Source of the DNA: Trichomonas vaginalis G3
Lineage: Eukaryota; Parabasalia; Trichomonadida; Trichomonadidae
Length of the DNA: 64,000 nt
Assembly: GCF_026262505.1 (NCBI RefSeq)
Contig: NC_067207.1
Location: forward strand, 9,764,082-9,828,081
Direction of reading: 5' to 3'
Part shown: piece by piece, positions 31,097 through 42,278 of the stretch
Layout: every line of letters starts with the position of its first letter
Numbering within the stretch: the first letter of the stretch is position 1
The notes under the pieces: model-generated
Told to the model about the DNA's origin: nothing
What the model saw: only the letters and a program-made list of their open reading frames with translations
Databases searched by the model: none
Made by a program: the position numbers and the translations under genes

Positions 31097-32464
31097 ATGC
31101 CTCCACCAAGCAGACGCAAACAACAAAGTCGTGAAGCTAACGAAAAATCAATTGAAGCAAGAAAAAACTCCCAAGAAAAGAATGCGCCAAAGGAAGTCGA
31201 TCCAAAACACTGGACTGCTTCTGTAATTGTTAATGGTGACTCTTATACTCGAGCAAGGAATTTATTTCAAGATAACAATATTAAAGTGCCGAGTGAAAAA
31301 GAGTTTTACCGTCATCAAAAAGAAATAGGTAAGGTAATACTAGAATATAAAGAGCAATCTATTAAAAATGCTCAACAAACAATGAAGAAAGATACATTTT
31401 TAAGCACTGATTCGCATTATAATGTTGGCAGAAATGCTACAGCGTGCCAAAGTTTAATGATGGACAACCGTGGAAAAGTTGTTGGTGAAACAACTGTTAT
31501 AAAAAAGAGCTCTGGAGGAGACTTTGAAGGCCCATCCAACATGATGGAAACAGAATGTACAAAGAGGATGATGTCAAATTTTGACTTTACAAATGTTTCC
31601 ACAGTGGTTCATGACAATGACAATAAAACGAAAGCCATCATCCAGCAATATGCTCCGAATGCTAAAATTACACTTGATCCTCGTCATTGTGTACGTGCAG
31701 TTGGCAGAGCTTTCGAAAAGCTTGAAAATGGTGGATATAAAGAAGCAGCAGGAAAAGAAACTGTTAATCAACAGAAAGAAAGTGAATCACAGCCAGCATT
31801 CCCAATCAAATCTAAAGCAGAAGAGCCGAAGAAACGTGGAAGACCATTAAAACACCAAGAAAAAGTATTTCATCAGATATATTCGAAAGTTATTAAGTGG
31901 TTCACTTTTATTATCATGCTTCCAATTGAAACAACGAAAAAAATTTTCCTATGGAAGAATACATTAAATCATTTTATCGGAAGGCATGAAAATTGCCTTC
32001 ACGAAAAAGACAAAGAATATCCTGTGTTTCAGCCACTTACAAAACCTGATTTAGCGAAGCAATTTCAACGTTTTACAGATGATGCCGCAAAGTTGATTCC
32101 AGAAATTGATCCTAATGCTCAAACACAACAAAATGAATCGATACATCACTCAATGCTTACTCAGTGTCCCAAAGGAAACAACGCAAAATCGTTTGAAATG
32201 CGTACGGCTGTTACAATTTTACAAAAAAACGAAGGAGAGAAATGCAAACAAGAAATATACAATCGTGTCAATAATTACCAAATATCTCCTTCAATCCGCG
32301 AACTCCAAAAACTTGAATATGAGAAAAATAAATCCAGAAATCAAAAGAAAGCTACACCAGAAACAAGAAAAGAGATCAACAAGGCAAGAAATGCAAAAAG
32401 ATTTCCTAAGGATAACCCTACAGGTGATTACAGAGGAGGAAAGTGGACCCCACAAGATATCTAA
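31097..32464 (+). CDS. Kolobok-like DDE transposase
   Basis: An intact 455-residue protein from ATG 31097. A basic N-terminus (PPPSRRKQQSREANEKS) precedes a core with 'STDSHYNVGRNATACQSLMM', 'SNMMETECTKRMMSNFDFTN', 'VVHDNDNKTKAIIQ' and 'ITLDPRHCVRAVGRAFEKL'. The pattern D-x-x-(W/Y)...rna...ME...V.DnD.k...D..H is what I know from Kolobok-type transposases, where the acidic residues form the DDE triad. A basic AT-hook-like 'KKRGRPLK' lies in the middle and the C-terminus is lysine-rich. The surrounding TTAA/TIR structure supports the call. It is the only gene of the element, and unbroken, so it could be active. Confidence 0.6.
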   Translation: MPPPSRRKQQSREANEKSIEARKNSQEKNAPKEVDPKHWTASVIVNGDSYTRARNLFQDNNIKVPSEKEFYRHQKEIGKVILEYKEQSIKNAQQTMKKDTFLSTDSHYNVGRNATACQSLMMDNRGKVVGETTVIKKSSGGDFEGPSNMMETECTKRMMSNFDFTNVSTVVHDNDNKTKAIIQQYAPNAKITLDPRHCVRAVGRAFEKLENGGYKEAAGKETVNQQKESESQPAFPIKSKAEEPKKRGRPLKHQEKVFHQIYSKVIKWFTFIIMLPIETTKKIFLWKNTLNHFIGRHENCLHEKDKEYPVFQPLTKPDLAKQFQRFTDDAAKLIPEIDPNAQTQQNESIHHSMLTQCPKGNNAKSFEMRTAVTILQKNEGEKCKQEIYNRVNNYQISPSIRELQKLEYEKNKSRNQKKATPETRKEINKARNAKRFPKDNPTGDYRGGKWTPQDI

Positions 32465-33576
32465 TTTTCAAATTTGAAATAAACACATATTTTCTTTGTA
32501 TTTGAAAATATTTTTATATTATAAGATTTTTGAACCTATAAGTAGCATGACAAAAATTATATAATTTGCTCCTTTTTTATTTTAGTATACAAATATCCCA
32601 TTTGTTATATGTTCGGTATATATATGATGATATTGTAATCAATTATGCTTAATGAAGCTTTATCCCGTGAACCCCTCATATTATTGGAAAATAAATAGCG
32701 AAAACATGTAGAGCTGCTATGTTCTCAAGTGTATGCTGATTTTTGGATTATTTCATGAAAACTAATGGCGGGATATCTTGCATTATTTAAAAAAATTGAA
32801 CTATGCAAAAATAAATAGTATTATATTTTTTCTCATGAAATGCTATTATGAGACAACCATAAAAAACCATATGTTGTATTTTTATAATTTGATTGATTTT
32901 TTTTTTTACTATTTCATTAATCTTTTATGAATAATAATTATTTTTAATATATGTGCTATTAAAATTTCAAATTTTGACTAATATATCTAAGTTATCTGAA
33001 CGAAACATTTAGAAAATATCATACTTACATTGAAATAGCAAGTAGAGCATATTAATAGCAAGTTTCTTGGCTTTATATCTATCATCTATTGTTGTTTGAT
33101 CAAACAAAATTCACTCTATTATATGGTGTCAATTAATTAAAACAATTTTAATAGTTATTTATTTAGTGCGAATAAGTGCAAACTCATAAATGAATAACTT
33201 AATAGTAGAAATGAATTATCTGATATAAATCTCACATTTTGTCCATCAGAAGTACTTTAATTGCATACGCATAACTATTAGTAATACGTCTGGAGTGTCA
33301 ATTAATAACAATCCCACAACAAGTAAAATTCAGATTTTTATTAAACTTATTTTTTCCTAAAAGTTTTCTCAAATTACTATATATACATATGTGGATAAAA
33401 TAATAGTAATATTGTAAAAAATTAGATAATTTTTTTTATTTGAGAACCTCTCAAAAGTTCATTCAATTTATCAATTGTTTCAGTTTGATGTATATTCATT
33501 TCTGGAGCCTAAAACTTTAGCAATCATGACAATATCATATTTTCTTTCTAACTACGCAATGTAAGGGTATCCTTAA

Positions 33577-34065
33577 TACAGTTTCGTTTCTGATTTTTTT
33601 TTCGATTGTTAAAAAAGAAGCTTCTACGAGCAACACAATAAATCATATCACATGAAAGATAATAATTACTTAACAGTAAACCTCATATTTAGACGAAAGC
33701 GCTTTATTCACGTATTATTCGCGGATAAATACCGAAATGTTTATTTGACAATGAATGGTTCATTCTTATTGGGAAAAATAATTAAGAGAGGGGAGGAGAA
33801 ATAGAGCTAAGTTCGAAATCGTAATGTCATCATTTAAAAAAAAGTATGTCTTTTCTGATCAAAATCGGTACACCAAAATTATAAATGTTCCTTAAAGCTC
33901 AAGAATTCTATTCGGACTGATTTGATTTTGACAATGGGCAGTTTTTTCGGCAGTTTGGATCCAATCGAAATTGTAACTCTATAGCTACTATGTGCAATTT
34001 TTCAATAAAAATTCAATTTTTTGTCAATTCAAAAATGTCAAATATTGTATTTGCTTTTCTAATTT
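33577..34065. other. Intergenic between the TTAA element and the RapGAP gene
   Basis: AT-rich upstream region; no clear Inr could be fixed. No repeat recognised. Confidence 0.5.
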
Positions 34066-37000
34066 ATGCCTCCATTGCATCCATACGAGATCTATGTTCA
34101 AAAGATACTTTATGACAAAGCTTTTGACATGGATGCTTTCATGAGGGATGATTTTCGAGATTTTTTCGTATCTATCAATGATTATCTTGAGTTATTCTCG
34201 GGAGGTAAAGACGAAGGTATATTCAGAAAGAAGAAATTCGTCAATACAGTTGAACTAGTTACTACGATGCGACTTGTGATTCAACGATCTATGCCAGAAA
34301 ACTACGAACGATCAACAATATTAAAATTAAGTTCGATATTCAAAATTTTACTTCATCCATTAAGCACTGATAGTGGCAGAGAAGCAGCAGTTGCGGTTTT
34401 ATTGGAACTTCTTAAGCACATTAAAAAAGAGCATATGGGGCAGGTTCACCATGCGCTATACTATGCTATTCCGTGGAGTAGATTTGCTCGTGACAATGAA
34501 AAGGACGAATTTGCAAAGTTCTTTGGCCAAAATACATACATTAAATCAAATCCAAAAGAAGAAAATTCAATAGATATAACAAAATGTCTCGGAATACTTC
34601 GATCATTCTTGAACTTCCTCAAAGTTAACTGGAAACTGTTCCCTAGAGAGACTTCTCGTATACTTTTCGAGAATATTTTAATCATAGTATACCCGACAAT
34701 CGCAGAAGAAGCTTATTTACCACCTCCTCCTATAGGATTTCAGTTCCCACCTCCACAGGAGATCAACTCTATCATATTTAACTTTCTAGGGGATATTAGT
34801 CAACAAAATCCCGACTTAACTTTCCTTTTCAACCCCGCAATTACGATGTTCATTGTCAAACTGTTCACCAAAGAGCAGACACTGTCCTCAGAAAACTTCA
34901 AATCCATTTTAATGTTCGTAAATTACTTAGTTTCCATCAAAGAGTTCTTGGAACCACTTGTAAAGTCCGGAGAAACTCTTTTCCTATCACTTTTGAACAT
35001 TGCTAACTTTGCAGACCAGCATTCCGTTGACAAAGAAGTTCTTTCTCTTTCAAATGAACTCAGATTTTCTTTCATTATGATTTTAGTTACAACAAAAGGA
35101 GTTGATACGGGTTTTGACATGATTTTGGAACTCATTGAGAACCAGAGATTCATTGGAAACTCAATTGCTCTGTTTTTATCCACATTTAGTTACATTTTGA
35201 TGTCAGGTGAAGTGACCAAAGTTGAAATAGATTTTGTGAAGAAAATAATCGGTAAAAATCCAATGTACATTGCTTCTCTCATGAAATACTCTAGATACAT
35301 GGCTGTATACTCTTTACCTTTAATCCTTAAGTTGAACAAAGAAGATTCCCAGAAAAATTCCGATTATTACCTCCAAAAATCACAAAGAACAAAACAAGTT
35401 ACAAATTACGACTGGTTTTGTAAAAATTGTAACCTTATTTTCACCTCACCTCATTTATGTGAACCTCCCGCATTATCTCTGAGTACATTAGAAGAAGAGA
35501 CAAAGAAAATAAAGTATTTGATCGTTACACCATTGAACATCGATAAACTTGAGGAAAACCAAAAATATATGAAAAAATTTGAGAAGTTTACAAATCTTTA
35601 TGAAGACGAGAAAGACGAAAACCAAAAAATGATGGAGTTTGCAGTATTTGTGAGTTACCATGCTACATTAAACTCAATCACAAACATTCCTCCTGAAATG
35701 AAATCGAATGAAAACAAAAAACTCTTTTATTTCGATTCATACAAGAAATTATTGAAATATTCAAATCAAACAGACTCTTTCAATTTACTGGATGCCATTC
35801 TATCATCACCAAAATCACGATCAATCACTGCTTTCTCACTCCATAACGCATGGAAGAATTCTTTGATGGATTTCTTCAATATTGACAAAGAAATCGCATT
35901 AAGAGCTGCTTCAAATTACATTTTTAGTGGTTATACAAACTACGAATCACTTCTTGATAAGCTTATAGCAGCAACTAATGAAATACAAAGTTGTACTGAA
36001 TTTAATGTGTCACTTTCTAGGATGATGCCACTTTTGAGTGACCAACAAAGATCAAAAAGTTTCGAAATACTCAAGAAATGGGTGGTAAATCAAAAACCGT
36101 CGATCATTTCACCTCTTATCGTCACTTTATTATTTGAAAAGTTTTTTGACAGAAAAGTTTTGATTGACATGCTCATTAAAATTACAAATGGCTTATGCAA
36201 TGTCACAACATTGTGTTTATTGAGTGCTATTGAAGAATTTAATGCAGATGATTGTCAGAAGTTAATAGAAAATGTCATGAATTTGCCTCCTGTTTCTAAA
36301 CCAGAAGATATTGACAAAAGAATTTTGTTGTACGGAGTTATTTCTTCAATGATCATCAAAACTAAAATTGACAGCAGAAAGTTTTTGACATTTCTTTCAA
36401 ATTATTCAAAGAACAACTTAATAAATGAAAACGACAACGAAAGAAGATTAAATATTGAAGTGATTACAAATATTTGTGTCACTTTTGCTAATTTAAAGGA
36501 TCATGAAGAATGTCATCCAAGTAGTTTAGAAGTTGTTCCTGTTGATGACAAATCAAAGATATTAGTTACGAAAGATAACTCTGTTCTTCATTTCAAGAAA
36601 GAAGAAAATGATTCTGTTCTTTTGGAAAGTGAAACTTATTCTGGACATTTCCAATACAAATTCCAGAAAAATAAGGATATAGCTGATGTAACTCCTGTTA
36701 GACATTCCATTGAATTTAACAATACATGCAAATTGTCTGATGTTGATATGCAAAGACAATTAGATTTCACTAATTCTGTTTGTAAACTTTTCGGATTACC
36801 TGATCAATGCCAATCAAAGCCTCCTCAAAAACAAGTGAATACAACAGATATATTCCCACTCCCTCAAATACCAGAGATAAAACTAGATTCACCTTCTGTT
36901 ATGGCTTCTCTTGGAATTGATCGACAAAAAGTGTCAACATTAAAAGATGATGAAGGAACGACAAAAATTTTGAATATTAACATCAATCGTTTGCAGACAT

Positions 37001-37662
37001 CCACATTTAAATACCCTATAAAATGTGCATGTATCTTCGTATCTGAGAAGAATATGACACAAGAACAAATCCTGACTTGTAAACTCGAAAACACTTCACC
37101 GGATTTCAGAGAATTCGTTTCTAATCTTGGTGATTTGGTCGATATAAACACACACGTCGGTTATGACGGCGGTTTGGATCCATCGAATGTTTCTATGACA
37201 CCTTATTACTGCGATGAATCATTTGAGATAATGGTCCACACAGGACCAATGATGGCAAACCGTGAAGACGATAAACAACAAGTTTACAAGAAGAGACACA
37301 TAGGAAATGACCACATAACGATAGTTTATCTTGATTCCGCTTCTTGCTCAGATTACAATATCCAAACGATTACTTCTCAGTTCAACCAGGTCCATATACT
37401 TATAATGAGACTCCCGAATGGTTTGTTTAGGGTTGAATCAAGAAAGAAGGCAGAAGTAAGCATGTTTGGACCTTTAGTTCAGATTTCAATTATATCTAAG
37501 AAATACTTGTCAAAATTTGTGATGAAAACCATAGAAAATGCACAAATTGTGCTTAATATGGTACAACAACCTTTATCTTTCCCTTATATGCATAGAAGAA
37601 TTTCAATTGAAAATATTGTCAAGAATGCAACTGAAAATCCATCAAGATTATTCATGTTGTGA
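34066..37662 (+). CDS. RapGAP/tuberin-type GTPase-activating protein
   Basis: An intact 1198-residue protein. Residues 1-900 are largely helical repeats, as in tuberin and RalGAP-alpha, with a proline-rich loop (PPPPIGFQFPPP, about 223-234) and a Cys/His segment 'WFCKNCNLIFTSPHLCEPP'. The C-terminal GAP domain (about 990-1180) contains 'MVHTGPMMA' and 'KKRHIGNDHITIVYLD', in which the asparagine after HIG is the catalytic 'Asn thumb' of the family, and 'SQFNQVHILI'. Such proteins stimulate GTP hydrolysis on Rheb, Ral or Rap. Which GTPase is served here is unknown. It ends with SRLFML. Confidence 0.85.
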   Translation: MPPLHPYEIYVQKILYDKAFDMDAFMRDDFRDFFVSINDYLELFSGGKDEGIFRKKKFVNTVELVTTMRLVIQRSMPENYERSTILKLSSIFKILLHPLSTDSGREAAVAVLLELLKHIKKEHMGQVHHALYYAIPWSRFARDNEKDEFAKFFGQNTYIKSNPKEENSIDITKCLGILRSFLNFLKVNWKLFPRETSRILFENILIIVYPTIAEEAYLPPPPIGFQFPPPQEINSIIFNFLGDISQQNPDLTFLFNPAITMFIVKLFTKEQTLSSENFKSILMFVNYLVSIKEFLEPLVKSGETLFLSLLNIANFADQHSVDKEVLSLSNELRFSFIMILVTTKGVDTGFDMILELIENQRFIGNSIALFLSTFSYILMSGEVTKVEIDFVKKIIGKNPMYIASLMKYSRYMAVYSLPLILKLNKEDSQKNSDYYLQKSQRTKQVTNYDWFCKNCNLIFTSPHLCEPPALSLSTLEEETKKIKYLIVTPLNIDKLEENQKYMKKFEKFTNLYEDEKDENQKMMEFAVFVSYHATLNSITNIPPEMKSNENKKLFYFDSYKKLLKYSNQTDSFNLLDAILSSPKSRSITAFSLHNAWKNSLMDFFNIDKEIALRAASNYIFSGYTNYESLLDKLIAATNEIQSCTEFNVSLSRMMPLLSDQQRSKSFEILKKWVVNQKPSIISPLIVTLLFEKFFDRKVLIDMLIKITNGLCNVTTLCLLSAIEEFNADDCQKLIENVMNLPPVSKPEDIDKRILLYGVISSMIIKTKIDSRKFLTFLSNYSKNNLINENDNERRLNIEVITNICVTFANLKDHEECHPSSLEVVPVDDKSKILVTKDNSVLHFKKEENDSVLLESETYSGHFQYKFQKNKDIADVTPVRHSIEFNNTCKLSDVDMQRQLDFTNSVCKLFGLPDQCQSKPPQKQVNTTDIFPLPQIPEIKLDSPSVMASLGIDRQKVSTLKDDEGTTKILNININRLQTSTFKYPIKCACIFVSEKNMTQEQILTCKLENTSPDFREFVSNLGDLVDINTHVGYDGGLDPSNVSMTPYYCDESFEIMVHTGPMMANREDDKQQVYKKRHIGNDHITIVYLDSASCSDYNIQTITSQFNQVHILIMRLPNGLFRVESRKKAEVSMFGPLVQISIISKKYLSKFVMKTIENAQIVLNMVQQPLSFPYMHRRISIENIVKNATENPSRLFML

Positions 37663-38185
37663 CCGAATAAGTCCAAATCATATCAAAACTATTTGTAATT
37701 TTTATATTTTTGTATCCAAATTTTAATCATTATTTTTATTTAAAGTAATGCATTAAAATATTCATAATTTGTTTTAAAAATGATCATTTATTTACACCAT
37801 TCTACTTATTTTTTCCAATATATTTGCTGAAAAATAAATCAATCTAAATTGTTTTAATTATGCTTTACCACATAGTATATCAGAATAAATCCAATCATAT
37901 TCGGTAAATTTATGCTTAAAAACTATATTCGAATAATATTTTATTTATCCATAATGATAATTAGTTCCATTATCTATACTTAAGCCGGAGTATACGATAG
38001 GCCTTTTGTTTATTATATGGAGATAAAAAAAATTAAAATCATTCTGAATTTATAGCTTTATTAGAATAAAAATATAATAGTATGAATCTACAAGTTAAAT
38101 GATGATTATTTCCCTGTTAACTTCCGTCTCAAAACACTTTTATTCTGTGTAACGCCGTTCGATAAAAAAATTTCTCAAACGGATT
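37663..38185. other. Intergenic
   Basis: AT-rich; no feature other than possible promoter sequence for the ORF at 38186. Confidence 0.5.
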
Positions 38186-38416
38186 ATGAGTGAAGAAGAG
38201 GAATACACGTATTCTGACGAAGTTCAGGATTCACACGAAAAGCTTCTTGCCGAAAATAAGAAACTCAGAGAACAGATTCGTGCCCTTAAAAATATGGAGG
38301 ATGCTGTAGAATACGACAAATCACTTAAAGTTGTTGGCAAAGGCGCAAAACGATTTAAAGCTGAACTCCAAGAATTAAACAACAAGCTTCAAATGCTCGA
38401 AAAACAAAAGAAATAA
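38186..38416 (+). CDS. Small coiled-coil protein, 76 residues
   Basis: The ATG at 38186 opens an acidic N-terminus (MSEEEEYTYSDEVQDS) followed by heptad-rich sequence 'LLAENKKLREQIRALKNMED' and 'KAELQELNNKLQMLEKQKK'. It is nearly all coiled coil. Codon use and the short 5' region look like a genuine host gene. No family is recognised; it may be a dimeric scaffold or a subunit of a larger assembly. Confidence 0.6.
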   Translation: MSEEEEYTYSDEVQDSHEKLLAENKKLREQIRALKNMEDAVEYDKSLKVVGKGAKRFKAELQELNNKLQMLEKQKK

Positions 38417-38691
38417 TGTCGAATTACTGATTTAATTATATATTTTTGCTATCGTTTTGATTTCATGTTATATCCAAACGAGAGTATTATTTGTAATATT
38501 AAAGGTTATTTATTAAATGAAAATTCTTTCATGAAAGCTTCAAATTAATTTTTTTTTATTAATAACACTTACAATTATATTACATACACTGCAAACTATT
38601 TTTTCTTCAATACAAATAACATACTATGTTTGAAGTGCTAAAAAAGCTAAAAAGTCTCTATTCGATAAAAAAATCAATAAACATAATATAT

Positions 38692-40140
38692 TTATTCGTC
38701 AGAAAGTATATTAATTAACTTTTGAGCAATTTTGTAATTCATATTTTCACTATTTTCTGCTATTTCTTCAAGTCTTTCATAATCAATTTCATTTTTAATA
38801 ATTTTTGCTGCACTTGTTAAAATATTGAATGCTCTTGCTATAGAATCTATCTTTATACATGATTTAATGATAGAGTGTTCTAATTCCTGATTTTCAACGT
38901 CTAAAAGAAGAATCATTGGTTTTGTAATAACATAATTACTAAATATGTAGTTAATTGCATCATTACTTCCAAAAATAATGATGTTTTTTAAGGCAAGAAA
39001 TGATTCTGTTTTTACATCAACAGATTGATCCTTAATCAATGCAGCAAGTTGTGAAATAATACCTTCATTAGCGAAAACCTCATGAAAATCAGGATTTGAT
39101 AAGTAAATTGCTGCAATTTTACAAGAAATTAGGATAAAATTGATATCAGAGTTGCTCCCTCGACGAACTAGATATTTCTGTATACACAGTATCATTTCAT
39201 CAATATCAAACAACAATGGAACTCTTTGAACAATTTGATACATTAAATTAAGTGAATTATAAGCGATTTCGGAGTTTTCATGCTTTGAATAAAACATTAC
39301 TGGCTGTTCTAGATGGTTTTCTTCTATATATCTTAAAGTTGTATCGGGATCAATAGATAATATTGAAATTACGGATCGAATTGATGAATTAGTAATATCT
39401 AGAGTTAAACCATTGCATATTAATACCACACATGCTGACAAAAACTCTCCAAATTGATAATCCGAAATATTTTCATATGAGACTCGGAAAATATGCATTA
39501 ATGCTTCAATTAACAATGATTCATTGGTGAGATATGGTTCTGAATTCTGAAATGCTGCTGATTTTCTGTTAATCAGTTCGATTACGAGTAAATTTTCGAA
39601 ATAATTCAAATTGATTAGCGTTGAACTGAATTCTTGGAACTGAGTCATGGTGTGTATGACAAAATTAATGCTTTTTTGTATAGCGTATTCATCTGTTGAG
39701 TGATTTAATATGTATAAATTGATGTTAAATAATTCTTCGCTCAATAAGTTTTTAATTTCTGCTTTTGGCTGAGAAAGAGTAATAAACGCGTCGACTAGAA
39801 TTATTAATAGTGAGTGTTTCTCTCTAATTGGTGCATCTGAAAGTATATTTTGAAATGTTAAGTAAAAAGATGTATGATTTAGATATCTGAATGCATTTCC
39901 GCGCTTTTGTTGGACAAAATCTATAATTTTGTTAGTTGCATTTATATATTCATCTTGATTTTCTGATAATAGTTTTTGAATTTGAGATTCTAATTCATTT
40001 AATTCGATTTGTAAGGTATGCTGATTTGCATTATATGGAGTGGCATCTGTTGTCTCTGATATATCATCAGCTTCAAGATGCTTATAGCTAATCAATTGTT
40101 CTACTTTTGAAAATGAGAAGTCTAGGAGTAAAACCACCAT
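38692..40140 (-). CDS. ARM-repeat-like protein (importin-alpha-like fold)
   Basis: The start is ATG 40140; the six upstream codons of the longer frame begin with TTG and are not needed. 482 residues, almost entirely helical. An N-terminal helix 'QIELNELESQIQKLLS' is followed by repeated units such as 'NYFENLLVIELINRKS', 'SEIAYNSLNLMYQIVQRV' and 'SQLAALIKDQSVDVKTESFL' with 'ALKNIIIFGSND', which match armadillo repeats as in divergent importin-alpha proteins of trichomonads. A basic importin-beta-binding segment is not evident at the N-terminus. Role in nuclear transport is therefore only a possibility; the ARM fold is more certain. Confidence 0.6.
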   Translation of the reverse strand: MVVLLLDFSFSKVEQLISYKHLEADDISETTDATPYNANQHTLQIELNELESQIQKLLSENQDEYINATNKIIDFVQQKRGNAFRYLNHTSFYLTFQNILSDAPIREKHSLLIILVDAFITLSQPKAEIKNLLSEELFNINLYILNHSTDEYAIQKSINFVIHTMTQFQEFSSTLINLNYFENLLVIELINRKSAAFQNSEPYLTNESLLIEALMHIFRVSYENISDYQFGEFLSACVVLICNGLTLDITNSSIRSVISILSIDPDTTLRYIEENHLEQPVMFYSKHENSEIAYNSLNLMYQIVQRVPLLFDIDEMILCIQKYLVRRGSNSDINFILISCKIAAIYLSNPDFHEVFANEGIISQLAALIKDQSVDVKTESFLALKNIIIFGSNDAINYIFSNYVITKPMILLLDVENQELEHSIIKSCIKIDSIARAFNILTSAAKIIKNEIDYERLEEIAENSENMNYKIAQKLINILSDE

Positions 40141-40610
40141 TAGTTTCAACTTAAGCAAAAATATTTCAATGTATTAAATAAAAATACCAAAAAAATATAA
40201 AAATAATATATAATGGTCCAGCAAATGACTTCAAGCATGCATGGAAACTTTTTTCATTCATTGTGCAAAGATTTTCATATTTATTTGCAAAAGAAATTTG
40301 ATATACAAAAAAACGATCCAAATGAATCGAATTTACCAAGAGCAATCGGTAATTTCATTCTGCATTGAATACATTTTTCGTGGAACTATAATATGTGCAG
40401 TCAATAGCGCAATGCTCTTCTTTGGACTCGAATGTTTCCCTTCTTTGATTGTTAGTCTTTCATTGAAGCTTTTGCCAAGCATACGAATCAAGGAAAAGAT
40501 GGTAAAATATATCGAAGTCAATATATGAATATCTATTCTACAAGCACATATTGATCAGATATGAATTCTACCAAAAGGAAATAAGGAAAAATCAAATTCA
40601 AAAATATTTA
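40141..40610. other. Intergenic with a doubtful short ORF
   Basis: A 51-codon plus-strand frame starts at ATG 40213 (MVQQMTSSMHGNFFHSLCKD) and ends at about 40368. An overlapping frame continues to 40528. Neither is convincing alone; together they might be a frameshifted small gene. Confidence 0.25.
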
Positions 40611-40979
40611 TTAGCAAATTAGTTTAAAGTTGGAGTCTGAGTGGGGTTTTGGAGTAAGCATTTCGACTATTTCAGCAAAATTATGCTTTTTTGCATTATC
40701 AAGTGGAGTGTTTCCGTTCTGTTCTTTTTCATTGATATTTGCACCATGCAAAATCAGAAGTTTGACTATTTCTTTGCTATTTGTTTCAACAGCAAAATAG
40801 AGAGGAGTTTCTTCATCAACATTTTTTGCATTGATGTCTGCACCTTGTGTAATAAGAAGCTGCGCAACTTCAATGTTATTAAATAATGCATCAAAATGAA
40901 GAGGAGTTTCCATCCTATTGGTTCTTGCATTTATATCCGCTCCATTTGAAATAAGGTGTTGTGCAATTTCTATTCTATA

Positions 40980-42278
40980 GGGTGTCCAAAGGTGTGTTTA
41001 GCACAAACCTGAATACTGCGAATAGAAATAAACAAGTTAAATATATATAAAGTTTATTTAAATATAATCACCATTGGATTCAATCACGCGTTCGCAGCGA
41101 TCGATCCAGGCTTGAAAGACACGCTTTAAATCATCATGAGAAAATTGCTCAAATTGCTCTCTTACAAAATTTTCAAGATCATCTGGACTCGCGAATTCGC
41201 GTCCTTCAGCTCTCTTTTTTAGCGTGCCGAATAAATAAAAGTCAGAGGGTGCAATATCAGGTGAATAAATTGGGTTTGGAACAACTTTGACATTGTTTTC
41301 CACCAAGTAATTCATTACCTTATGACTTTTGTGAACTCTTGAATTATCAAAATGAATTGCAAACTTTTGTTTTTGTTGTTTGGATTTCTCAAACTCATCA
41401 GAATTGATAATTTGAGTAAGAACATTGTCAATTAGATACTGAGCATTCATCGTATTAGGTTTTTGAAGAATATCAATTGCGATGATGCCATTCACGCCCC
41501 AAAAAACCGACAACATCATCATTGGTGTGTCAATTTTTTTCTTCGGGAATGTTTGCGGATTTTCATCCTTCGGGATCCACATGATTTTGGCTTCTGTTGC
41601 ATATTGAAACCAAGACTCGTCCCCTGTTACTAAAAAGCGAAACTTCTTGGATTGATACGCACGCAATAAAGAGAGGAGCTCTTTCGAAGATTGGACTCTA
41701 GATTTTTTTTGAACTGAATTAAGGTTGTGCGGAACCCAACGTGTATACGCTAGTTTGTAGTTCAAATAATTGTGCAGATAATAATTGACTGTTGTACGTG
41801 GTATCTTTGTCATCTCCTCTATCCTTCTGAGTGATGCTCTTGGGTCTTCATCTAGCGCTTGAAGAATTGCTTTGATTTTTCTTTGATCCGGCGATTTTTT
41901 GTCAATTTTTATGATGGGCGCCTTTTTGTTCATGAAGTGATACATCCTAACATGATACGTTACAGTGGAATAGCTAGGAGCATCCATACCGAAGCATTTT
42001 ACCAATGTCTCGTAGATTTTTTACAGTCTTTGCATTTTTTTGCAAGAGCGAGGATGTTTTCTTTATGATTCATTAAAAAAATGAAAAAAATCCCGCCAAA
42101 ATTTCCCGCGAAACCGCCTCTTGTCTCAAAATTCATTTTATATCCCGGCATGGCGCCAAAATACAACTTACTCATCATATACATATATTCATATTTTTTA
42201 TTATATATTTATAATCAGCATATATCTCCTTTAATAGTCTCATATAGAGCGCTGTGCTAAACGCACCTTTGGACACCC
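40980..42278 (-). mobile_element. mariner transposon (Tvmar1-like), TA-flanked
   Basis: The ends GGGTGTCCAAAGGTG... (40980) and ...CACCTTTGGACACCC (42278) are inverted repeats of about 26 bp with one mismatch, flanked by TA on both sides (40978-40979, 42279-42280). Length 1,299 bp. The size, TA target and transposase type agree with Tvmar1, the mariner family described from T. vaginalis. It has landed inside an ankyrin repeat. Confidence 0.93.
41058..42070 (-). pseudogene. mariner transposase, one frameshift near the N-terminus
   Basis: The probable ATG is at 42070 (MNHKENILALAKKCKDC). The frame must change in an A-run near 42020 to join 'LVKCFGMDAPSYSTVTYHVR' and the rest, ending at 41058. 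The catalytic triad is visible: 'VTGDESWFQY' (first D), 'IHFDNSRVHKSHKV' (second D) and 'NPIYSPDIAPSDFYLFG' (third D), giving the D,D34D signature of mariner enzymes. An N-terminal helix-turn-helix region is present ('SLRRIEEMTKIPRTTVNYYL'). The single missing A would inactivate it; the element is otherwise well preserved, so insertion is recent or the indel is a sequence error. Confidence 0.88.

Larger units (their letters stand above)
28373..33572. mobile_element. TTAA-target DNA transposon, Kolobok-like
   Basis: TTAA-GGATACCCTTAC at 28369 and GTAAGGGTATCC-TTAA at 33561-33576 give perfect 12-bp terminal inverted repeats and a TTAA duplication; the element is 5,200 bp. It carries one transposase-like ORF (31097-32464); the rest is AT-rich and noncoding apart from a small inverted-repeat unit (28560-28796). 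Its left TTAA is also the right TTAA of the preceding MITE. Kolobok elements use TTAA and are known in Trichomonas; piggyBac is the alternative, but its catalytic pattern does not fit the ORF well. Confidence 0.7.
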
